The notes: generated from the letters alone by a model not told the origin. Shown: positions 34,529 to 46,936, numbered from the stretch's first letter. The stretch: DNA of 64,000 nt from Dendrobium chrysotoxum (GCA_019925795.1 CM034314.1:32915774-32979773), one strand, 5' to 3'. Made by a program: numbers and translations.

Positions 34529-36298
34529 TTAGTCCATCCTTACTTTTATGTTATCTTTGGATTTATCTTTGATATCCATGACTGTATTGAATATATTATC
34601 AAATACATGTTTCTCTATATGCATCACGTCTAAGTTATGTCTGAGCAAGTTTGTCCTCCAATATGGTAATGACCAAAAAATACTTTTTTTAGTCCAATTA
34701 TGGTTGACACCATATCCTGGCAATTTATAATCAGCTAATGTTGGAGATTCCACTATTGTGGGGCTCGATTTGACTCTTTTAAATATTTCTTCACTAGTTA
34801 ATCTAAGATGAGGTAGCGACATAATCATTTTATTCTTGACAAAACCATTCTCATTTCACCTGAAAGGATGATCTGTAGGTAAGAACATGCGATGACAGTC
34901 GAACCAACTATCCTTCCCTCTGTGCTTTAAAGTGAATGACATTGTATGTTCCATGCAAAGTGGACAAGCTAATTTTCCAGAAGTGTTCCAACCTGAGAGC
35001 ATACTGTATGCAGGAAAATTACCAATTGTCCAAAGTAATGCTACCCTCATAATGAAGTTTTGTTTGGTGGAGATGTCATATGTACTTATTCCCTCTTCCC
35101 ATAATAGATTTAAATCATCAATTAACGGTTGTAAGAATACATCGATCTTTGCTTTTAGATTATGTGGCCCTAAAATGATAAGCATTAGAAACATATAAGG
35201 AGTAGTCATGCATAACTCTGGTGAAAGATTGTATGGTGTGAGTATGATGGGCCAACATAAGTAAGGTGAAGCAGACTGATTAAATGGAGTGAAACCATCT
35301 ACGCATAAACCTAATCTTATATTTCTTGATTCTGAGGTGAAGGTGGGATATGTACGATCAAAATATTTCCAGGCATCTGCTTCTGATGGATGTGTAATAA
35401 ACCCTTCTTGTGAGATATGTTCTTTATGCCATCTCATATGTTCAGCAGATCTCATTGATACATATAATCATTACAGTCTAGGAATTATGGGTAAGTAAAT
35501 TAACCTACTGGCTGCTACTTCCTTCAGCTTTCTTTTCATGATAGATTTTGGTTTAAATCTCAGTGCGTTGCAATGATGGCAAGCAATATCTGATTAGAAA
35601 TCTTTATAGAATAACATGCATCCATTAACACAACAATCTATCTTTTTATATGTCAAACCAAGCTTAAAAACCAACTTCTTAGTCCGACATAAATCTGTAG
35701 GAATTATGTTATCTGTTGGATTGGTTTCTTTGAGCAATCTAATAAATTGATTAAAATAATCACAAGGGACATTATATTCTGCCTTGATACTTAACGTCTT
35801 AACAACAACGGATAACTCTGAGTGAGTGGTGCAACCTTTCCATATTGGTTATTGGGAAGCATGCAACAAATCATAAAAATCTTATGCTTCTTTATTAGGT
35901 GACTCTTCTGTATATTGTTCAAATTATGCTCCACTTGCATCATGAATTAAGTCCTCAAGATTATGTATGATATGCTCTTCCTCATCTCTAGTAGCACTTA
36001 TCGATGGGCAGCATCGAGAATCAAAATTTGGTTCATACTCACCATGAGAAGTCTAATACCAATATTCTGGCATGAAGCCTCGACGATATAGATCAACATT
36101 TACATCATCTGGGCTAAGGTGCACCTGATTTTTATATTTAGAACATGGGCAACGAAACTTTCCATCTAAGATGAAGCTTGGCAGTTGAGAAGCTGTCTGA
36201 ATAAAAATATTCACCCCCCTAATGAACTCATCAGTTAATGTCTTTCATCCTTGCGCCAATCAATTATACATCCAACTTCTTTGAGTTCTGATATCCAT
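34529..36298 (-). pseudogene. TNP2 transposase, N-terminal domain and core
   Basis: Begins ATG at 36298 with RSWMYNWL and continues with the transposase-associated domain: FRCPCSKYKN (about 36140) and LYRRGFMPEYWY (about 36075). After an acidic linker and CHHCNALR (about 35570), the core is open at 34856-35455: RWHKEHISQEG, FTSESRNIRLGLCVDGFTPF, NFPAYSMLSGWNTSGKLACP and DSWFDCHRMFLP. It resumes at 34529-34828 with HNLDVMHIEKHVFDNIFNT and ends KDNIKVRMD. Four or more stops break the first half. TNP2 is the catalytic transposase. Confidence 0.9.
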
Positions 36299-36740
36299 AA
36301 TATATAGCCTACATATAATATTGACAATAAGGATATAAGTTACAATTACTTGCCAAAATAGTTACATACTACCATTGATAAAAAGCTATGAAGGACAAAT
36401 ACTTCCAAATGACTTGTGTCAGACACTGTTAGATGCAAACATATAGCTCTGACATGTCCCAACACATGTATGATACTTTAAAAATTGTATCAAATTTTTT
36501 TAGTTTAAAATTGGACAATGCACTTATCAGACACGGTGGGACATTTCTTTATTAATTTATGTTATATTTATTCATGTATTTCTTACACCAATGCCTTATC
36601 ATTATACAATACAGTTCTTAGCTTTGCTTCTTCTTCAAAGTAGTATGCATCTCATGTCTTCACCTCTTCTTCGAAGCTAAAGACAATCGTGCCCACCCTT
36701 GTAGCCATCATTTCCCCCGTGCCCTAGCAAGATAGTCCTA
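36299..36740. other. CACTA 5' region upstream of TNP2
   Basis: AT-rich, noncoding as far as I can see. It lies between the TNP2 start and the RTE fragment and presumably belongs to the promoter or leader side of TNP2. Confidence 0.5.
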
Positions 36741-36744
36741 TCTA

Positions 36745-36840
36745 GGTTTGATGGAGAAATATAAAGAGAATAAGGATGATCTACATTTGAAATTTATTGA
36801 TTTAGAGAAAGCATATAAGAAAGTTCCAAGAATAGCAAGC
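36745..36840 (+). pseudogene. short sense-orientation RTE fragment
   Basis: Reads LMEKYKENKDDLHLKFIDLE and KAYKKVP on the plus strand, the same reverse transcriptase stretch that occurs antisense at about 37615-37705. It adjoins the antisense RTE fragment and gives an inverted arrangement. Confidence 0.8.
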
Positions 36841-36887
36841 GAGCTTGAGGGTTTGACCAAGATATGTATGCATGAGCTATTGGCATC

Positions 36888-37767
36888 ATTTTATATCCTA
36901 TCTCTAAGGGTAAAGCCACTCATCCACCTGAGCATCCTCATTTCAACAACGCTTAACTTAGAATTATGCTTCTCTTTTATTGGCCAAAATTCAGCACCAT
37001 AAAGCATTACAAGTCTCACCACCATCATATAAAATTTTCCCTTAAGTTTGAGGGGTACTTTTCTATCACACAATAAGCCCAATGAATTCCTTCACTTCAA
37101 CCATCCAACTTGGATTCTGCTGATAATATCCTCATCTATTTCACTATCACTTTGAATAATAGATCCAAGATATCTAAAACATGTACTCTTATTAATGACT
37201 TTATCGCCCAAAGTCACAATCCCCTCACTAGGTCTATTATTACTAAAATTACACTCCATATATTCCATTTTAGATCTACTCAAACAAAAACCTTTAGACT
37301 CTAAGGTTGACCTCCATAATTCTAGTTTACCTTCAACTCCCTCTCTAGTCTTATCAACAAGAAGAATAACATCAGCAAAAAGCATACACCAAGGTACATC
37401 CTCTTGCAAATGTCTAATGAGAACATCCATGACTAAAGCAAAACGATATGGGCTTAAGGCTGATCATTGATGTAATCCAACCAAAATAAGGAAATACTTG
37501 GTCAAACCACCTAGTGTTTGAGCACAAGTAATAGCTCCAGCATACATATCTTTAATGATTTGAATATAAGCGTTATTAACTCCTTTCTTTTCAAGAACTC
37601 TCCATAGCACTTCTCTTGGAACTTTATCATATGCTTTTTCTAAATCAATAAACATCATATGTAAATCCTCCTTATTCTCTCTATATTTCTCCATCAAACC
37701 TCTTAATAAATATATGGCTTCCATAGTAGACCTACCCGGCATGAATCCAAATTGATTTTGAGAAATT
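36888..37767 (-). pseudogene. RTE LINE fragment inside the CACTA element
   Basis: Antisense copy matching about 26044-26920 of the full-length RTE. It contains PGRSTMEAIYLLRGLMEKY, FIDLEKAYDKVPREVLW, LFADVILLVDK (catalytic FADD changed to FADV), TCFRYLGSIIQSDSEIDEDI and MLYGAEFWPIKEKH. Both ends of the RTE are absent, so it is an internal fragment. I could not find target duplications. Confidence 0.9.
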
Positions 37768-37829
37768 AAAGGTAAACTTGAACAATGAGAAAGGGAGAAA
37801 GTTACCTATACAGCAACCGAGCTCTCGGC

Positions 37830-38160
37830 CGTTTGGAATTGAATGTCGTCGAAGGAGCGAAATCGAATAGCGTCAACGGAGTGAAGTCGAACAGCATCAA
37901 GGAGAGAAGTTAAACTACATCAAAGGAATGAAGTCAAACTTCATCAAAGGAGTACGAAATGGAGTGAAGAATGTGAAAGGGAGAAAGTCACTTACACAGC
38001 AAGCAAGCTCGAGCGCAGGGGCGACATAAAACAGCTGCAGAACATCATCGAAGGAGTGAACAGCAAGCGAGCTCAAGGGCAGGGGCAAGGTCGAACAGGT
38101 GCGGAACGTTGTCGAAGGAGCGATGTTCAATGTCATCAAAGGAGCGAAGTTGATCTGTGT
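37830..38160. repeat. degenerate short tandem repeat near the CACTA right end
   Basis: Recurring words GTCGAAGGAGCGAA, ATCAAAGGAGTGAA and CAGCAAGCGAGCTC, more GC-rich than the surroundings. It lies between the RTE fragment and the subterminal repeats, in the presumed 5' leader side of the transposase genes. Confidence 0.7.
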
Positions 38161-38184
38161 GGAATGTCCTGAAGTCCAGTGTAG

Positions 38185-38448
38185 GGGCCGATATATTGGA
38201 ATTACCGACGTATTTTCTGATGGAATATCCACCGGCCCACTTACTGACTGCCTATCCATCGGTAATACTTTATGGAGTTTTAATTAACCCGATGGTAAAT
38301 CCGTCAAAATATTCGACGGATATTACCAGTCGAATATGCATCGGTATATTGATAACACCAGCACAATCCTGATGATTTTGCCACCGAAATGTTATCGATG
38401 CTATTTCTGCCAGAACGTCCACTGGTTTTTCTTGGTTTTCTTGTAGTG
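38185..38448. repeat. CACTA subterminal repeats and right terminus
   Basis: Copies of ATTACCGACG, GATGGAATATCC, ATCGGTAAT and TCGACGGATATT, in both orientations, ending TTCTTGTAGTG at 38448. Confidence 0.85.
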
Positions 38449-38767
38449 AATGGACAACCCGCTGTAGCTGCAAAATCCCTACCACCTACCAGCATAACCC
38501 GCCCTCCAATTCCACCCACACAATTAAATCTATCAGACCCATACTAGAATACACAGCAATAAACCAGTGACATAATTTTAATATGGCCTGCAGAAGAGGA
38601 TGCTTCAACAACATTCAAGAATTCCACATAGATCTTGACCAAGGGTGGAGAAGCCACCACAATACTAATCTTGATAACAAAAGGTACCCCAGCGATGAAC
38701 CCCTTCACTCCCTTTCCCTAATCAAGAACTCCTCCACTCCCGAGCTAAACTAGACTCCCCTTACCAC
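38449..38767 (-). pseudogene. unidentified antisense LINE-like sequence, right part
   Basis: Resumes the sequence interrupted by the CACTA element. Minus-strand reading includes KGVKGFIAGVPFVIK, EASSSAGHIKIM and GRVMLVGGRDFAATAGCPF. The last stretch runs directly to the CACTA border. The family is not recognised. Confidence 0.35.
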
Positions 38768-38905
38768 CACTATAGGAAAATATGGCATTATCGATAGACT
38801 TTCTGGTGGATAACCATCGAAACATCACCAACGAAAAACTCGCCAGCAGTGCTGCCAATTTTTGAAAGCTAATAGTTCCTGCCATCAAAAAATGCATCAA
38901 AAATT
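38768..38905 (+). mobile_element. CACTA terminus fragment
   Basis: Begins CACTATAGGAAAATATGGC, very like the left end of the complete CACTA element, and continues with ATCGATAGACTTTCTGGTGG and CATCGAAACATCACCAACG subterminal-type words. It fades out at about 38905 with no opposite terminus found. Confidence 0.7.
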
Positions 38906-41900
38906 ATCTGGAAGCCTAAGATTTGTTGATTAATAGCTTCAAATTTTGAAGTTATTAATTAACAAGGTTCTTTAAATCTTAAATAAATACAACTCCAAAT
39001 TAAAATGAAGGAGTCTATACACTTATTTTATCCCTTAGTGGGAAACTAATGCATTATAGTTATGAGCGTAGGACTTGTTGATTAGTGACTTCAAGCACTT
39101 GGAGTTAATAATCACAAATGCTCTTTAAAACTTAAAGTTCCACAACTTAAACACTTAAAATATTTTAATAAAATATAAAAAACTAAATCATTAAAAATTT
39201 AATTTAATTTAAATTATTTTGACCTCTAAAAAAATAAATGTAATTTATAGTCAACATAAATAAGTGATTAAAGTAAGACATACCCAAATCACACAACTTA
39301 GCACACACTTTAGATTTATTTGTTTGGACAACTAACTCTAGTCTATGCTGGGTCATTGTTTCTTTTTTTTCATGCACTTTAGTGTGTTAAGGATACCTTT
39401 CTTAGAGGGTGTCTATTTGCATTGTATGTTTACTTTCCCATACTCTAAGATGTCATACATGCATTGCACTTTTCTTTACTTACAATGCTCCTTACTTTTC
39501 TAGTTGGTTGCATTTGTATAAGTTCAATCTGAGTAAAATTTCATTTATTGTATAGATTCAATATAGAATATAAATAGGATAAATGTAAATGTAATGAGTC
39601 AATGTAAATGTAAATGGTAGATTCTTTGTACAACATTATCAAGTTTATAAATAAAAAAATGGTTGTAAATATTTTTAAGGTGATTGCTTATTATACACTT
39701 GTTAGATTCTAAAGGAAATAATCTCTGTTTCCTTAAGAGATGTTCTCTTCCAGAATTCTGTAGAAGACCTTGAGCCAAGATACTTGAAGACTAACCAAGC
39801 AAACACATTTAAATCTATATTATTTATAGGTGTAGAAATCAATGTTTATTTAAGTGGAGCCTACCCACGTTACGTATATAGTAGACTCTAAGTTGTAATC
39901 TACATTCTTTGAAAATAAATAATGAAGTTTTTTTATACATTTCTTAATAAACACTCATAAATTGAAGAAATGTGGGTTGGTAAATGTTTGTATTAATGGA
40001 TAGATTTTTTTTAGGTTTTTGCAACATATGTACCCTTACCTTTGTAAAGATACTTATGTTAGATTTAGGATGATATAATTTGGTACTGCATTCTAAAACA
40101 CCATTACCCATTCATGCATACATGAAAGCATTTTACTTTCTTGTAATATACACTAGCCCAGCATAGAGCCAATGATATGAAATGATGGGCCTAAGTGTAG
40201 GGGCCATCATAGTATTTCCTAGTGGTATAAGATCTTTATGCTGCTGGATTTTTATAAAATCCAAACTTAAAATATTTTTGGAACCTTAAAAAAAATTTTG
40301 TGTTTAGGGTAAAGTTGCATAAAACTTCATTAATTAGGTGTATTTGAACCATAGACATTTTATAAATCCCTAATTAAAATTCTAAACCTAAATCCTTGAT
40401 TTCCAATTAAAGTAAAATAGCTATCTAGCGTGTACATATGAGACCTAAAAAGCATGGTTTTAAAATTGCGTGCTTTGGGGGTTAGTTGGTAATCCACTCC
40501 AAGTAGACGAAGGTCTAAATTTGCACACTTTATATATCCCCCCCAGAGTGTTTTCCAAATTTCTAATAAATTATAAACTTAAACCTAAAGTAAAATCTTA
40601 ATTTAAACTAAAAATGCAAAACCTATAATAAGTTAGAGTGTTTCTAGTTTTCCAAAATCTCAAGCACTCTATATATTTTCTTCCTTTACTTGTAAAGAAT
40701 TGTCTAGGCATCAAATGTTTTCTAATTAATAGTTAGGTATAAATCTATATCCCTATTTTTAATCTTTGTAAATCTTTAAACAATTTATTCTCCACTTTAA
40801 TTGAGTGTGTTTTTATGATTAGTCTTGAGATGTAAATAACTATAGAGGCTTGCCTCTATACAAGATGTAGAACCTGAAAAAAAAACCCTTATTTAGTTTT
40901 CTAGAACAGAGGAAAATTCTATGGATGTATTTAAAGTCTTATACATTAGTTAACATCTTTTTTAAAACCATAGGTGAATGTCATATTTTTCTATTAAAAT
41001 AAATATTATATTTCTTATGATAAGTCTTGTTATCAAAATAAATTATGTTTTTATTTTGAAATTGATAGTCAAAAATTAGTCTCTTTCAAGATAGTAGTTG
41101 TTAAGCTATATTGATTTGATTAAATAAATATAAATTGAATCAGTTGGCGTAACTAATTTTGTCCATATCTTGTAGTCTTCATTTTGTTATTTGAACAAAA
41201 TATACAACATTAATAGCCTACAATTTACTTCCTTTCTCTACAAAGCTCACGATAACTCAATAGTGATACCAAGTATATCTTTCATCCAAAGTAGGCAGAA
41301 GGAAAATTGAAAATATTGTAATGTTTCTAATAATGAAAATACCTCACCACAATTGTTATGACTAAATTCATTGATCAAAATATTTAAACCAGGATTGGAT
41401 GGAAGATTTTGTAGATCTACTTTTAAATTTTTTTATGATTCAATTTCTATATGACATATTTTTTTTATTTTGCTTTTTTGTCTCATTTGAAGGCTTTGAT
41501 AAGTTCAATTTTGAATACTTCTTAAAATCTATCTCCCCAAAATTTGTGTCAACATAGATTATCTACGTAAAAAATAGCATATTACATTTCTGCAAGTTAT
41601 ACATTGAGTACATAATCCCATTTAGGAAAAGAAAAGGCATGATAAGATGCAAGATGATCATCAACAATCATTTAGCTAAAAATATAAAACATATATTGAA
41701 AGTTGGCAATGAGTTTTCACATAACCTATCTAAAAGTTAGATCATTCCATTTTAGGAGATTCATAGAGACTAGGATTAAATCAAATTAATCATAGCATTC
41801 GAAACTATCAATGATACTAATTGCTTCAATTTTTCAGAATAGAGCTTCTAACTTCAAACAACTAATCAAAAAATTCAAAATATGTACATCTTTAGCCCAA

Positions 41901-42070
41901 AAAATGATAATATGGTCACGTCTTTAGCTCTCAATGATGCATAAAAATGCAAGAAAAGCTAGTAAATAAGAATTTAATTAACTACAATAATAATTTAGTA
42001 AATCCACTCAAAATAAATTTATTAAATATTCTTAATACTTAAACCCTATTTTGCATTATAATAATTTGTT
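38906..42070. other. AT-rich sequence with no identified feature
   Basis: More than 3 kb without a supported gene, LTR pair or repeat. There are no long open readings on either strand. It is continuous with 48390 onward if L1-2 is removed, so part may belong to the LTR of the Tekay-like element; the other LTR is outside the window and cannot be compared. Confidence 0.5.
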
Positions 42071-42086
42071 TAGTTTTAGTTTCCTT
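42071..42086. repeat. L1-2 target duplication, left copy
   Basis: TAGTTTTAGTTTCCTT, matching TAGTTTCAATTTCCTT at 48374-48389 at 14 of 16 positions. Confidence 0.78.
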
Positions 42087-42225
42087 CAACCGCTCTTTCC
42101 TCGCGCGTGCTCTGGCTATGGTGATCAGGTTTCCTCTAAAGCGTTTTGTGGTTTCTACCATAGACTTTCAATTTTTTTTGTTATTTCATCTTGATTTGTT
42201 GATTCATTCATTACTTTCTCCTACC

Positions 42226-43713
42226 TAAGGCCTTTTGGCCTTTAATTTTTTCAATTTTGTTGTGATAGTGGCGGGGCCATCCTCGTCCGTCCCTTCCCCT
42301 TGGGGTGTTCTTCTGGCATGCTCTTTCAGACTCAATAAAGGCTTCTTTGATGTTTTTAGTAATGGTTCTACCACAAAAACTCATTCGTTTTGTGATGTCT
42401 TGGCAGGAAAATGCCACTTCGAAAGAATCTGGTTTCTCCTTTACTTGTTCTTCTTTCAAAGGAGTTCCTGCTTTGTTGGTTTCTGAAGAAGATATTATGA
42501 AACTCACCTCCTCTTTTCAGTTTACTTTGGTTAGGAAGTTCTAATTAAGACAACCTAACCTTGAATCTATTAGGTCATTTTTTGGCAATCTTAACCTTTG
42601 GTTTTTTCTATTGGTCGGTTGGATGCTAGGCATGTGGCGATTCAACTTTCTAATGATTTGGACTATATTAGGATTTTTGGTAGGAGATCTTATTACATAA
42701 ATAATTGTCAAATGAGATTATTCAAGTGGACTCCTCACTTTGACATTAATGAGGAATCTCCTATAGTTCCCATTTGGCTATCTTTTCTTAATTTGAGGTT
42801 ACATTTCTTTAACCTGCATGTATTACACACTTTGTGATCCATATTTGGTCATCCCCTTCAATCTAACCAAGCCACTGCTTCTAGATCCAGAACTTCAGTT
42901 ACCCAGATTTTAATTAAACTGAACATTACCAAAAACCATCCTAGAGAGGTGTTGATTGGATCTAAAGTTGCTGGTTATCTCCAAAAAAATAAATTTCAAA
43001 ATATACCTAATTTTTGCTGTCATTGCAAAGTTCATGGTCATGCTTTTAATGAATGTTTTATGGCTCATCCCAACCATAAGAAAGGAAATAAGGGAGAGAA
43101 GGCTATAGACATTTCTGATGTGAAGGATTTTAATAATAATGAGGCTCTCATTCCCTCAAAGGTGACCAATGTTTGTATGGCGGGTGCAGAAAACTTGGAA
43201 ACTATGCATTTTTATATTCCAATTAGTGATCAAGTAGAAAATTTAGAGAATTCTCTTATATTGGAATCTCAAAATTTGAATCCTACGGATGGTTTAGTTT
43301 TACAAAATATTGAAGCTCAATCCATGGTTGTTTCTAGCATGCCTTTGAAGAAAGTGATTGAAATTGGAAACATGGAAAAAGTTTCACACAATAAAGGAGA
43401 GGGGGTGATTTGATACAAAAAATAATGTGCTTTAAATCATATGAATGGGCACCATTCCGAGAATGAGGATGATGGAGAGGAGGAACATATCGAGGAAGGA
43501 GAATTCTTACCTAACAAGAATGGGTCTCTAATTGGGAATTCTGGATGTATAAATGGTGTTTCTTTTTTGTCTCCACCTACAAATCAAATTGCCAATAATA
43601 ACGAGAATGGATATACCAAAGTTGGTAGGAAGAAAAATAAAAAAATTAAACTTTCAAATGGTCAATCATCTCGAGTTACTCGAGCTTCTAATCTTTCTTC
43701 TTCCAATGGTTAA
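42226..43713 (+). pseudogene. L1-2 ORF1 (DUF4283 plus CCHC knuckle)
   Basis: RNA-binding protein of the LINE. Seen: THSFCDVLAGK (about 42380), LTSSFQFTLVRKF (about 42505-42540), ESIRSFFGNL, RHVAIQLSNDLDYIRIFGR (about 42630), RLFKWTPHFD, ESPIVPIWLSFLNLRLHFFN (about 42750-42815), then LNITKNHPREV and an intact CCHC knuckle FCCHCKVHGHAFNECF at about 43010-43057. An acidic, low-complexity tail follows (43080-43713). Frame changes occur at about 42420, 42545 and 42600, and stops at 42838 and 43413. Confidence 0.85.
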
Positions 43714-43925
43714 AGCCATCATTTGGAATATTAGAGGTGTGGGTAATCTCCCTTCTATGGATAGGGGGAAGAATTTGTGCAAGATTCATAACATCAAAAT
43801 TTTGGTTTTACTTGAGCCTTTAATTTCTTCTTGGAAGTTGGATTCTTCAAGGCTGATAATAATTACTTGCTTGATCCTTCTGTGGAGAACCTTTCCTTAT
43901 TGAATGAGTACAAAAATGTTTAATT
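43700..43925 (+). pseudogene. L1-2 endonuclease start, truncated
   Basis: VKAIIWNIRGVG at about 43706 is the usual opening of the L1 endonuclease (N in WNIRG is catalytic), followed by LCKIHNIKILVLLEPLIS. After about 43860 the homology is lost and the catalytic E, D and H motifs do not appear before the reverse transcriptase. About 200 residues are deleted. Confidence 0.82.
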
Positions 43926-43935
43926 AAAAAATCAA

Positions 43936-45375
43936 ATGCAAGAAGAAGTCTTTTGGAGACAAAAAGCTACTTCTAAATTTGTTGTGGAGGGAGATAGGAA
44001 CACCAAATTTTTTCATAATATTACCAATCATGAGAAGGTTGCTAGTTTTATCCATAAAATTATTAATCCCGATGGGTCTCACATTGATTCTCCTAATTTA
44101 ATTTATGAGTATGGTATTGATTATTTTAAGAATGTGTTTAACAAAGACATTAACCTGATTTTGGATGTGGAATTCCCTTTCACTCCTTCTATTATTTTTG
44201 AAGAGGATAACAATATGCTTACTAAAATTCCAACTGCTAAGGAAATTTGGTTGATTATCAAAGAGATGAACACTAATTTAGTTGCTAGGCCAGATGGTTT
44301 TACTACTATATTTTTTCAAAAAACTTGGCATATTAGTAAAGAGTATTTAGTCAATGCTGTTATAGATTTCTTTAAGGGCAACCCTTACCTTAAGTTTTTT
44401 ACTTCAACCTCTTCTATTCTTATTCCCAAAATTAATGTCACTAATTTTTGGAGTGATTTTCAGCCTATTAGTCTCAGCTCTTTTTCAACAAGCTTAATGC
44501 CAAGTTACTCATGAGTAGATTAACTTTACTTCTTCCTAATATTATCTCGCTAGAGCTAATGGGTTTTGTTAAAGATCGTTCTATTTTTTATACTATTTTA
44601 TTGGCTCAAGAATTATTCCATGACTTGGAGGCTAAAATTGCTCAAAATCATTAAGAATAGTATTGAACATTATTTCTTTTTTATCATTATTAATGGCAAG
44701 AGTCATGGTTTTTTTAAATTTGCTCAAGGGCTCAGGTAGGGGGATCCTTTATCTCCTGCTTTGTTTATTTTGGCAGTGGAGTTTCTTTCAAGAGGTCTTA
44801 ATGGTCTTTTTAAGAATTACCCCACCTTACAGTATCGGACTTTGGGTTGTCTACTTATTTCATATTTGAGTTTTGCTGATGATTTTATTATTTTTACTAA
44901 TGGTTCCAAAAAATTTTTTAACATTCTTTTCAGATTTCTTCATCAATTCCAAACTACTAGCGGTTTAATTTTTAATCCTCTTAAAAGTTTCTTTATTACT
45001 GCTAAGTCTATCTCTAATCAAAGGATTAATTTGATTCAGAACAATTTTAGCTTTATGCACAAGCACTTACCCCTTAAGTACTTAGGCACCCCCATTTTCA
45101 AGGGTAGGAAGAGATCGCATTATTTGGGGACATTTTTTCCACTATTCATAAAAAAACTTTCCACTTGGGCCTTTAATTTTCTTTCTTATTGTGGTAGATT
45201 AGTGCTAATTAAGAGTGTCTTGTGTTCTATTCCTATCTATTTATTTCTAACGTTATATCCTACTAAGAATATTTGTAGTAGGCTTGAAGGAATTTTCAAC
45301 AAGCTTTTTTGGGGAGCTAAAAAGGGAAACTCTACCATTTATTTGGTTTCTTGGAATAAATGTTCTGGTGTTTAA
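43936..45375 (+). pseudogene. L1-2 reverse transcriptase
   Basis: 43936-44514 is open for 192 codons: VFWRQKATSKFVVEGDRNTKFFH, IHKIINPDGSH, AKEIWLIIKEMN and PDGFTTIFFQKTW. 44761-45375 (204 codons) holds ILAVEFLSRGL, then SFADDFIIFTNGS with the catalytic FADD at 44872-44883, then LPLKYLGTPIFKGRK and LSYCGRLVLIKSVL. The middle (44515-44760) is out of frame with stops. It copies the LINE RNA at the target site. Confidence 0.9.
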
Positions 45376-45402
45376 GATGAAGGTAAGCTTGGTTTTGAGA
45401 AT

Positions 45403-46132
45403 TTGAGTGATATGGCTCTTGGTTTTTCTTATAAACTTTGGTTTAATTTTAGGGTTAAGAAAAGCCTTTGGGCTAAGTTTATGGTTGCCAAGGACTGTGT
45501 GGGAAAGCATCCTCTCACCTGCTTTTTCAAAAAAGAGGAATCTTTTAATTGGAAAAGATTATGTTCCATTAAATGGGATGCTAAGAATTTTGTTCAATGG
45601 GGTTTGGGGTTGGTAAACTTTTTTTTTTTTGGCAAGACAATTGGTTGGGTTTTTCTCCACTATTGATAACATGCTTAATACTCATACAACTAGTTCTTGT
45701 GAAGTTTCTCATTTTCTTCATGATTGAATGTAGAACATGGATTATATTTCTGAGAAGGTGGTTGATTTTGTCATTAATCTTGTTCTCAAAGTTCCCCTCT
45801 AACTTGATAAGAAGGTGTGCATTTTGTTCAAATATTTTAATATTGGTAGTTTTATTTTCAAAGAAGTTTGGCATTCCATTAGGAACTCTCAGGCTAAATC
45901 TCAGATTTTCTCTTCCATTTGGCATAAAGGTATTTTTGCTTCTTATTCTATTCTTAGTTTGAGAATTTTGAATAACTACATTCTTGTGGATACTATTTTA
46001 ATTAAAAGGGGTTTCAGTATAGTTTCCAAATGCCAATGTTGTTTTCACATAGAGAATTTAAATCATGTTTTTGTTAATGGTCCCATTGCTATGAAAGTGT
46101 GGTTGTTTTTTGATAACATTTTAAACAAATAG
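45403..46132 (+). pseudogene. L1-2 zinc-finger-like region (zf-RVT type)
   Basis: DMALGFSYKLWFNFRVKKSLWAKFM, a KLFFFWQDNWLG-type motif (about 45610-45650) and, in another frame, FKEVWHSIRNSQ and CQCCFHIENLNHVFVNGPIA with a Cys/His cluster (about 46035-46090). This is the standard segment between reverse transcriptase and RNase H in plant L1s. There are two frame changes. Confidence 0.82.
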
Positions 46133-46177
46133 TTTTGTAAGGAGTTAATAACATTCAGAGTATTATGCAAAATTAGT

Positions 46178-46936
46178 ATGTGTCTTCTAAAGGTAGCATT
46201 CGTAAAATTCTTCCTGTTATTATTTGTTGGTATCTTTGGAAAAGTAGAAATGAATCGAAACATGAACATTACAAAGAATGCTTTGAACATTATTTTTAAA
46301 ATTATGGATAAAGTGAGACAATTATATTTGGCCAATTTAATTAATGGGAGTACTTTTAATTGTTATTTTAAAATTGCTAAGTTTTTTTATATTAATATTT
46401 CTTTTAATACCCATAATCGTAAAGATATTATTGTTAAATGGATGAAACCTCCCACTAGCTTTTATAAACTCAATACTGGTGGTCCATTTAAAACTTTGAA
46501 ATCTTGTTATGGTGGGCTTATCCGTGATTATAATGGTGATATTATTGTGACTTTTGTGGGTCCCTCCCCTGTTAAGAATGCCATTATGGTTGAACATCAG
46601 GCTTTTAAGTATGGCGTTCAGTTATGTATTTCTTTAGGGATTACTAGGGTTTTGATTGAAGTTGATGCTAAGCTTATGATTCATTATATTAATGGTAAAA
46701 TTAATGCCAATCCCTCTTATTTCCACATTATCAGGGAAATTCAACACTAGCTTTCTCTCATCAACTATTCTATTTCACACATTTACATGGAAGGCAATTT
46801 GACTGCTGATTTTTTAGCTGACATGGGTTACAATTTTATGGACTTTATGGAATATGTGGGAACTTCTATTCTTAGCAAACTTGTGGGGTTGGCTAGACTT
46901 GACCGTATGGATCTGCCTTATGTTAGAAGCTACTAA
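46178..46936 (+). pseudogene. L1-2 RNase H domain
   Basis: Open 46178-46750: MKPPTSFYKLNTGGPF (the catalytic Asp of NxDGS is replaced; L1-1 has NMDGS), GGLIRDYNGDIIVTF, IMVEHQAFKYG and LIEVDAKLMIHYI. After a stop at 46748 it continues with EGNLTADFLADMGY and ends LPYVRSY then stop at 46936. The missing first Asp would abolish activity. Confidence 0.88.

Larger units (their letters stand above)
31291..38448 (-). mobile_element. CACTA (En/Spm) DNA transposon
   Basis: 7158 bp. Left end CACTATAGGAAAA, right end (reverse complement) CACTACAAGAAAA, an imperfect terminal inverted repeat. Flanking trinucleotides are AGT (31288-31290) and AAT (38449-38451), one mismatch to a 3-bp duplication. Both ends carry subterminal CCGACGGA/TCCGTCGG-type repeats (31291-31740 and about 38185-38440). 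TNPA-like and TNP2 genes are both on the minus strand. TNP2 has lost its middle and an RTE fragment is inserted upstream, so the element is defective. Confidence 0.92.
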
